Shown in pieces: positions 58,163 to 64,000 of a stretch of DNA of 64,000 bases (positions within the stretch are counted from its first letter, which is position 1; each line of letters opens with the position of its first letter). The stretch covers positions 62,001 to 126,000 of the forward strand of contig MBPM02000004.1 in assembly GCA_001695595.3 (NCBI GenBank). Direction: 5' to 3'. The position numbers and the translations under genes are program-made. The notes below the pieces were generated by a model. The model made no database searches and was not told the DNA's origin. It worked only from the letters and a program-made list of their open reading frames with translations. This DNA comes from Plasmopara viticola (lineage: Eukaryota > Oomycota > Peronosporomycetes > Peronosporales > Peronosporaceae).

Positions 58163-58511
58163 CAGCTTATTATAATGTAATGTAATGTGTTACGTTATCG
58201 CGTTGCCAAGTTATGCACGTGCTAGGCTCAGTCTGGCTAGTCCACGGCATAGAGTGGTGTCCGCATACGTCGGGTCTCGTTCGGCGGGCAGTGCAGCCAG
58301 CACCGAGGTCTTGAGGGTCTACCATTATTTTGCTTAGCTCTGACTTGGTAAGAGCCCAGGTGGCGCCCGGTGCTGAAGACCGTCGCGTCGAGGGTGAGAC
58401 TCGTAAGAGACCCGCAGATGCCCGAGAGAACCTGCCCGAAGCGCGCGAGCATTTAGCCCCCGCGCTTGGAAGGAGGGCGTCACCCCAACCTTTTCCAACG
58501 CAGCTTATTAT
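58163..58511 (-). mobile_element. SINE-like retroposon with 11-bp target-site duplication (copy B)
   Basis: This is a second copy of the same element, body 58174-58500, flanked by the direct repeat cagcttattat at 58163-58173 and 58501-58511. The body is nearly identical to copy A over its full length (for example gtgtccgcatacgtcgggtc in both) with scattered substitutions and a few short indels. The tail units here are TACAT rather than TACAA on the minus strand. It has the same orientation as copy A and lies 130 bp from the 3' end of the NELF-B-like gene. Confidence 0.88.
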
Positions 58512-58641
58512 GACTAGTCGGAGTTGGCAAAGAATATTTTAAGCATTGATAACCCCAAACTGGTCGCAATTTTCAAGTGGTGCAAAAGCATCAAGGCACT
58601 GTAATTAAACAAAATGTAAACTTTGTTATCGCGCAGTGCAA

Positions 58642-61600
58642 TCATTGCATCCTGGCAGCGTCCTGTTCCTCTTCTAGTACACTTGCTGTAGTTTTCTCTT
58701 TTCTATCAATATCGTTCTCTAAAGTCGGCTCTGTAGCAACGTGGTCGCTGCTTTTTAGTAAAGTTTTGGTCGTTTTGTACGCGTCAGCACTGTCGCCTGT
58801 TTGCAGAGTCACTGTGGCCGTACAATCGCTGTAAGCTTCTTTCTTTGATATCGTCTCGAGAGGTGCGCTGTTAATCATACCATTAGACACATCGAAATTC
58901 TTTTCTGAAGTATTGCCTTTCATTGTCGATGCGGTACTCTCTCCTCTGGTCAAAACATCGACAACGTTCACATCGGTGTCATCGCCTTTTCCATTAGACC
59001 CAATTGTAGAATTCACACAAGCTGCCTCTAAGTCCGCATTTTCTGTTTTGTTGGCAACACCATAGCTCTTCTCATTTGCAGCAGCAACATCTACAGCGTC
59101 GGTGTATATGTTCTCGCCATCAACTTTCGAAGGCGATGTCGAAATTTTGGTTTTATCAGCAGAGAAAGACTCTATATTGTTGCTATTGGCATCATCGACC
59201 GCCGCGTCGATTTTGACAGAATCATCTGCTATGACAACAGCTTCATCTCCTGCTTTGGCAGGCGACACCATGCTGTATGCTGTCTCGGCTACTTTATCAA
59301 CATTTTGCGACTTCGCAGCTTGATTTGTTGCCACAGAAAAGATGCCACTGTTGACATCAGTATTCGCATGTATCTCTAGCATCGAATCAGCATCCGTTTT
59401 GACATCCGATGCTATAACAGCGAACAGCTCTCTTTGCACAGAAGGAGATATAAGAAGCATGCGCTCGTAAAGTTGTCGACAGGAAGAGAACACAGGACTG
59501 TCCCACACAGCTTCAAATTCTTTTAAAGACGAGCAGTTGATACGCAAAGCGCCCAACGTTTTTCTGAGATAAGTAGTAATCATCGCCTTACTTTCACCTG
59601 TAGAACCTCCTTTTTCAATCAAAGCAAATAGTGATGACAACACTACCAATGTTTTTTCGTGAAACACAGCGGTCGGAAAACCTTTGACATTATGTTGCCG
59701 TTTGCGCTTCTTCGATAATGTTTTACCCTGTAAAGTCAATTTTTCTTCCTCCTTTGTTGGCTCAAGCATACCGTCTGCAAACTGCACAACAGACCCAGTC
59801 GCCTCCTTTGCTTTCTGAAGCTGCTGACCAAGGACGTCCACAAAAAAATTGTCTAAGATTTGCGTCCATATAGGCAAAGCTTGCAACTGCTCGCTCAGTG
59901 TCGTCGTCACCTCACCATTTTCAGCAGAACTTGACCTATTATCACTGCAAATACTGCTGGCAGCGTTTGCGGTAACTGCTTTTACCTGTTCTAATAGCAC
60001 TTCCGCGACTGCATGAAGGAAAACACGATCACGAAGAAGCGTTTGCTCTTCAGCCAATAGCAAATGATGCAGCAGTCGCGATGCTGCACCAACCTGGTGA
60101 TCTACCAGGCATTGCACGACAAACGACTTCATCATGGCGCGAATAGCTGAGCTCGCGCGCAGAACATTATCCCATAAGGTAGTGCTTGAAATGTCTTCCT
60201 CTGCTTTCTTAGTAAAGTCGTGCTGCAACCCAACTGGAAATGCGTAATACACCCGAAAATGAACCATAGTGCGCAGCAATTGTGGTAGCACTACGCGCAT
60301 AGTCACCACTTGTGGAGCTCGCAATACGAAATCTTGCTTTCGAATCATGCGACGCACGCTAGATGGGTTCCCAATTTGGAGAAGTTGGACAAGCGCACGA
60401 CTTATTAAATTGTCCGTTGGAAGCTCTTTTCTCTGCCAACAAACCACAAGATTTTTCATGAGAGCATCACATATGAGCTGCTTTACAGATGGGTCCGATA
60501 AAACTAGTGCCACATCCGCTAAAAGTTCATCGCACAAGCCTTCAGGGATCATACCAGATTGATCTACATCGCCAAAGTCCTTAATTGTAACAATCCCAGA
60601 GCTAGTTAGCATACTTAAAGCCTCACTCGTGGGGGCACCTCCTGTCTTGCGACGTTTTTTAGTACGAATTCGCTGTGGCTCTCCACGCAAAGCAACCGCG
60701 TTTTTCTCAAAAATCTCGTTTCCTCTCTTGCCGATACGCTTTGCTTCCTTATAGAAGATAGTGGTGTCCGGGTTGAAAGTCATACAATTGCGAATCATAA
60801 GGTTGAAGTCCGCCACAAACGCGTCCAATGTTTTGTACTTGCCGCGTTTAGCTTTTTTTTGCATTGTTGACAGGTCCATCGGATTCTTTATAATTTCTCG
60901 ATACTTTGGTACATCATCAGGCACAGGTTCTGCAAAAATTAAGCGAGCATCAATCTTTGCGATTTTGTCGAGCACACCCAGAAGCTCATCAACGGGTGGT
61001 GGCCCTAAAACAACCTCAAAACTTTCTTCCTCCTCCTCGACACCACTTTTCTTGCGAAACTTTTTGTTGGGTGGAAGATCTGACGTTCGAAGTCGCCCTA
61101 TAAATCCAAGCAGCTCATGAAGCTGAACAATCTCTAATGTCTGGTTTTTCAAAGCACGATCCAAAAACCATATAAATTTGTGCAGTGGATCGATTCGCAG
61201 TAAAGGTGTTGTTTTGTCACGCTGAAGATTGGCGAGATCACTGCGCATAGCTCCGAGAAGCGAAACAAAGTCCACATATTCTTTTGGGTGGTTGTTTGTG
61301 GCACCAGGGATGTTTGCGGCCACCACAAAACCACGCCAGATATCTAATGTAGACAGATATAGCGACTCTGAATCACCCAACAGTTCCACTAGCTTTGTCA
61401 AACCCGAATTAATTCGTCGGCGTTCGTCCGAAGAATACGAGGGACGCCGCTCTGTACTATACCCAGACGCTGACGAAGATTTACTAGCAGCATCAGCCGA
61501 AGATGGCACATGACTTGAAACGTCCCATAAACTACCCCCATTTGATTTATCCAAACTGCGCTTTCTGCTCTGATTGTTGACGCGCGTGCCATTGTTGCTG

Positions 61601-62286
61601 CTTCTCCTGGACAACAATCGAGTTGTTGCGCAACTTAAGGTCGGATGGTTGAGGTACCAGTCTAGCTGCTCGGTCACATACTCACACGTACACTCTTCCA
61701 CAAGGAGCTGCAGCTCTCTCCTGTCCACCCGCAAGATTTTCCTCCTAACATGAACGGGCAACTCCGCAAGAATCCGTCGGTTTTCTGTCAACTCTCGTAA
61801 ATACAACTCTGGTGTGTCTTCTTGTCTAGCTAATACAGCGATCGGGATGGCTCGCAGCTCTCGAAATTCAATGTATGGAAATGTTAGCTCTAGCACCCGA
61901 GACAGCTCGCTTTGCGGCAATTCTTCAATGCGTAAGAGCATCTCCTTCTTCGTAAGCTCAAGGAGTGACTGGTACATGCTGGAACGTTGAACGTGCAACA
62001 AATCAAGCAGCTGCACTACTGGAGCGAATGTTATAGATTTTTCCTTCCTCTTATTCTCTTTCTTGCGCATGACAAGCTGCGCATGCGCTTCGGTGACTCC
62101 GTGAGCGTCTTGAAAGTCTCGAATAGCCACTTCGATATTCGGCGCTGTGCTCAGTAACTCTTTAACCGCGGCGCCACCCCGCGCGCCGATCAGCAGCTTT
62201 TTTTGCGTCTCCTCAACCACAGAGGACATGGACATGGAGCACGGCAGCTTTAGCTTAACCCGCATCTTCATGGCGTCATCTTCCAT
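58642..62286 (-). CDS. NELFB: NELF-B (COBRA1)-like protein with an inserted bromodomain
   Basis: A single exon codes 1214 aa. Residues 1 to about 400 match the NELF-B N-terminal half: a VAIRDFQDAHGV motif (animal AIEQFQTENGV), an LLRIEELPQSELSRVLEL helix, a PVHVRRKIL helix, and IDPLHKFIWFLDRAL (animal VDPCHKFTWCLDACI). At about 432-523 there is a complete bromodomain of BRD7/9 type: FAEPVPDDVPKY in the ZA loop, NPMDLSTM, and NCMTFNPDTTIFYKEAKRI with the acetyl-lysine Asn at 505. A basic KKRRK patch (about 540) follows. NELF-B resumes at about 578 (LCDELLADVALVLSDPS; animal QVLGDLSMILCDP) and runs to about 960. The rest is an acidic, Ser/Thr/Asp-rich disordered tail. NELF-B is a scaffold of the negative elongation factor that holds paused RNA polymerase II. 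It should be nuclear. The start was chosen as the first ATG in frame; MKM a few residues later is an alternative. Confidence 0.85.
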   Translation of the reverse strand: MEDDAMKMRVKLKLPCSMSMSSVVEETQKKLLIGARGGAAVKELLSTAPNIEVAIRDFQDAHGVTEAHAQLVMRKKENKRKEKSITFAPVVQLLDLLHVQRSSMYQSLLELTKKEMLLRIEELPQSELSRVLELTFPYIEFRELRAIPIAVLARQEDTPELYLRELTENRRILAELPVHVRRKILRVDRRELQLLVEECTCEYVTEQLDWYLNHPTLSCATTRLLSRRSSNNGTRVNNQSRKRSLDKSNGGSLWDVSSHVPSSADAASKSSSASGYSTERRPSYSSDERRRINSGLTKLVELLGDSESLYLSTLDIWRGFVVAANIPGATNNHPKEYVDFVSLLGAMRSDLANLQRDKTTPLLRIDPLHKFIWFLDRALKNQTLEIVQLHELLGFIGRLRTSDLPPNKKFRKKSGVEEEEESFEVVLGPPPVDELLGVLDKIAKIDARLIFAEPVPDDVPKYREIIKNPMDLSTMQKKAKRGKYKTLDAFVADFNLMIRNCMTFNPDTTIFYKEAKRIGKRGNEIFEKNAVALRGEPQRIRTKKRRKTGGAPTSEALSMLTSSGIVTIKDFGDVDQSGMIPEGLCDELLADVALVLSDPSVKQLICDALMKNLVVCWQRKELPTDNLISRALVQLLQIGNPSSVRRMIRKQDFVLRAPQVVTMRVVLPQLLRTMVHFRVYYAFPVGLQHDFTKKAEEDISSTTLWDNVLRASSAIRAMMKSFVVQCLVDHQVGAASRLLHHLLLAEEQTLLRDRVFLHAVAEVLLEQVKAVTANAASSICSDNRSSSAENGEVTTTLSEQLQALPIWTQILDNFFVDVLGQQLQKAKEATGSVVQFADGMLEPTKEEEKLTLQGKTLSKKRKRQHNVKGFPTAVFHEKTLVVLSSLFALIEKGGSTGESKAMITTYLRKTLGALRINCSSLKEFEAVWDSPVFSSCRQLYERMLLISPSVQRELFAVIASDVKTDADSMLEIHANTDVNSGIFSVATNQAAKSQNVDKVAETAYSMVSPAKAGDEAVVIADDSVKIDAAVDDANSNNIESFSADKTKISTSPSKVDGENIYTDAVDVAAANEKSYGVANKTENADLEAACVNSTIGSNGKGDDTDVNVVDVLTRGESTASTMKGNTSEKNFDVSNGMINSAPLETISKKEAYSDCTATVTLQTGDSADAYKTTKTLLKSSDHVATEPTLENDIDRKEKTTASVLEEEQDAARMQ

Positions 62287-62531
62287 AATGTCAAATCTAC
62301 TACTCGTGTAGCCAGCAGAGGGGAGTCGGGAGCCTCGAAGCTTGGCGCTGGCTGGGAATGTCGTGGACGGCTTCTGGGGAAAATTCCATTCTGAGCAGCG
62401 TTGAGTGCGGGCTACACAGAGTGCATGTTTTAGCTCAGCGTTCGTAGCGAGCGAGAAGGTAAATTAAATCGTACTTAATGTAATTCCGCACCTCATCCGC
62501 CATCCACAATACAAGAAGACAAGCTTGCAGC
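62287..62531. promoter_or_regulatory. Divergent promoter region, NELF-B-like / NAA10
   Basis: Only 245 bp separate the start codons of the two divergent housekeeping genes, so both promoters must lie here or overlap the genes. No motif is convincing. Confidence 0.5.
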
Positions 62532-63466
62532 ATGGTGTCGATTCGGAACGCTACGGTGCGTCAATTGGTCTTTGTATCGAAAGATACCGACTTAGACAAT
62601 GCGATTGGCATGCGAGGGTCTGAGTGGCCTCCATATAGTGTGCTGTAATAAGTGTTGTAGGCTGTAGTGGATGTGAACTTCTTAGGTGACTGAGTGATAT
62701 TATATTTGCAGGCAAGTGACTTGTTGCAAGTGCAAAACTCTAATCTCTGGTGTCTACCAGAGAATTACCAAATGAAGTATTATTATTACCACATAATGAC
62801 ATGGCCTCAGCTGCTCTACGTTGCTGAGGAACGCAGTGGAAAGATCGTCGGCTACGTGTTAGCCAAAATGTAGAGAATTTGTGTCATGATTTATCTTGCT
62901 TGGTGGAACATGTATGAAGTATTTTTGCTTCTTTGGCAAAGGGAGGAAGAGGCGTCTGTGCCTCACGGCCACATCACTTCGCTGGCAGTACTGCGCACCC
63001 ACCGCAAATGCGGCCTCGCCACCAAGCTCATGCTTGCGGCCCGTGCGTTTGGTGCACTTGTCCATGGAAATGTTCCCCATTGCTTACAAAATGTATGCTT
63101 TCGTGATGCAGAGCGTGCCATGGTGGAAAGCTTTAAAGCCGAGTACGTTTCGCTACACGTCCGTGAGGGCAACGTTGCAGCTATTCACTTGTATCGGAAG
63201 ACTCTTAAGTATCAGTACGTATTGCTCTCATGAAGTGCACCTAATTTGCCTCCGATAAAGATATTTTTATTAATCAGCTTTGCGCATATTGCTGTAGGCT
63301 GTACGACATTGAGAAGGGCTACTACGCTGATGGGGAGGACGCCTACGACATGCGCATGCCTTTTACGGAGAAGTGCAACCACGCATTTGCTTCTCAGGTG
63401 AATCGCATCAAGAAGATGCTTAAAGAAAAGGATGCGGAGAAGTCTGCTGCGAAAGCTCCTGCATAA
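62532..63466 (+). CDS. NAA10: N-alpha-acetyltransferase catalytic subunit (NatA, ARD1)
   Basis: Five exons, 62532-62555, 62712-62869, 62942-63042, 63112-63214 and 63298-63466, give 184 aa. The sequence follows NAA10 closely: [66 protein letters not shown] (acetyl-CoA loop, R-x-x-G-L-A), [33 protein letters not shown] and [15 protein letters not shown]. The family acetylates the N-terminal amine of Ser, Ala, Thr and similar residues exposed after Met removal, at the ribosome with NAA15; alone it prefers acidic N termini. It lacks the long disordered C-terminal tail of animal NAA10 (235 aa), ending in a short Lys/Ala-rich stretch. The third intron (63043-63111, 69 nt) has no in-frame stop, so it must be recognised by family alignment. 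The first exon is only 24 nt. Confidence 0.95.
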
Positions 63467-63718
63467 TTACAAAATTGCAGCTCGAAATGATCGCAACGAG
63501 CCAGTGGAAAAAATCATGGCAGGGATCATCGGTGGCTTTCGTCGTTATTATAAGCCGGACTGGCTCATGCATCGTTTTAGCTATATTCAATCACGACTCC
63601 GATCTAGCATGCCGGTTGTCGGGCAATTTTAAGATTATGTAATGTTCAATCGTCAGCTGTGCTAATGTGCTGAGCTTTTAATTGGCTTCTCGCTTACATA
63701 TGATTAAAGGCTCATTGA

Positions 63719-64000
63719 TTATTGATGTTTAGTTTCGACAGGTGCCACAGGAAAGCTTGGCTCTGTTTTATTTTCTATTTTCTTGGCTACCATGGATTCG
63801 GTCGAGCTAGCTGCTGCGCTAGACGCTTCTTTTAGAGACGCCTCGGTTTCAGCAGCACTCTCACTCGCGGATTTCAACTCATTGCCCGCTTCCGTGCAAT
63901 CAGGTAGCTTCTCATCGGTCTCGTCTGTTTTCAAATTTTGCAGATCAAAATCGTCTAAACTTCTTTCTGGCTTTTGTATAAAAGTCGCATCGGGTAACAT
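63719..64000 (-). CDS. C-terminal fragment of an unknown acidic protein, cut by the window edge
   Basis: A minus-strand frame is open from the right edge to the stop at 63719-63721 (about 93 residues visible). It is rich in Glu, Ser and Ala (EASLKEASSAAASSTES), with an FIQKPERSLDDFDLQNLK stretch nearer the edge. This is a disordered acidic tail with no recognisable domain. It converges on NAA10 with about 250 bp between stops. The true start lies outside the window. Confidence 0.6.
   Translation of the reverse strand: MLPDATFIQKPERSLDDFDLQNLKTDETDEKLPDCTEAGNELKSASESAAETEASLKEASSAAASSTESMVAKKIENKTEPSFPVAPVETKHQ

Noticed and set aside
63432..63632. 66-codon plus-strand frame after the NAA10 stop
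   Set aside because: It begins inside NAA10 in another frame and has no recognised motif. It may be 3' UTR or an unlinked exon, not enough to annotate.
1..64000. tRNA, rRNA or other structured RNA genes
   Set aside because: I saw no cloverleaf with box A and B spacing and no rRNA-like stretch. The window was read by eye, so a tRNA scan could still find one.

Overview
The window is nuclear DNA of an oomycete (stramenopile), probably a member of the Peronosporales. The evidence is: short spliceosomal introns (about 52-156 nt) in dense gene clusters; a secreted mucin-like repeat protein; degraded Ty3/Gypsy retroelements and a tailed SINE; and eukaryotic housekeeping families (Misato, myotubularin, STIMATE, TM9SF, NELF-B, NAA10). 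The species cannot be fixed from the sequence alone.

Layout: gene-dense blocks alternate with gene-poor islands. Block 1 (1-19600) is compact. It holds a minus-strand mucin-like secreted protein whose repeat array runs off the left edge, then plus-strand Misato, myotubularin and STIMATE-like genes separated by about 130-150 bp, then a convergent 9.87-kb intronless minus-strand gene for a very unusual myosin. Island 1 (19601-30364) contains a decayed minus-strand Ty3/Gypsy pol remnant and otherwise nothing recognisable. Block 2 (30365-37171) has four plus-strand genes: an EGF-like, probably GPI-anchored surface protein; a double-C2 protein; a TM9SF transporter-like protein; and an unknown Ser-rich protein. 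Island 2 (37172-52842) holds more Gypsy debris. Block 3 (about 52843-64000) has an ankyrin-repeat gene, two copies of one SINE with clear target-site duplications flanking another Gypsy fragment, a NELF-B-like gene carrying an inserted bromodomain, a divergently transcribed NAA10 acetyltransferase gene, and the 3' end of a further gene at the right edge.

The two most striking genes are chimeras. The first is a tail-anchored myosin: motor, IQ motifs, four UVR-like helical repeats, a Pro-rich linker, five tandem four-CBS modules (20 CBS domains), a PB1 domain and a C-terminal membrane anchor. It suggests a nucleotide-sensing, membrane-attached motor. The second is a NELF-B (COBRA1)-like protein with a BRD7/9-type bromodomain placed between two NELF-B segments, which would join an acetyl-lysine reader to a transcription-pausing subunit. 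The plus-strand genes of block 1 are otherwise general cell biology (mitochondrial distribution, phosphoinositide turnover, ER calcium signalling). I see no operon-like functional grouping.

Exon boundaries were worked out by hand from GT/AG sites, frame continuity and family conservation, and are inference unless stated otherwise.
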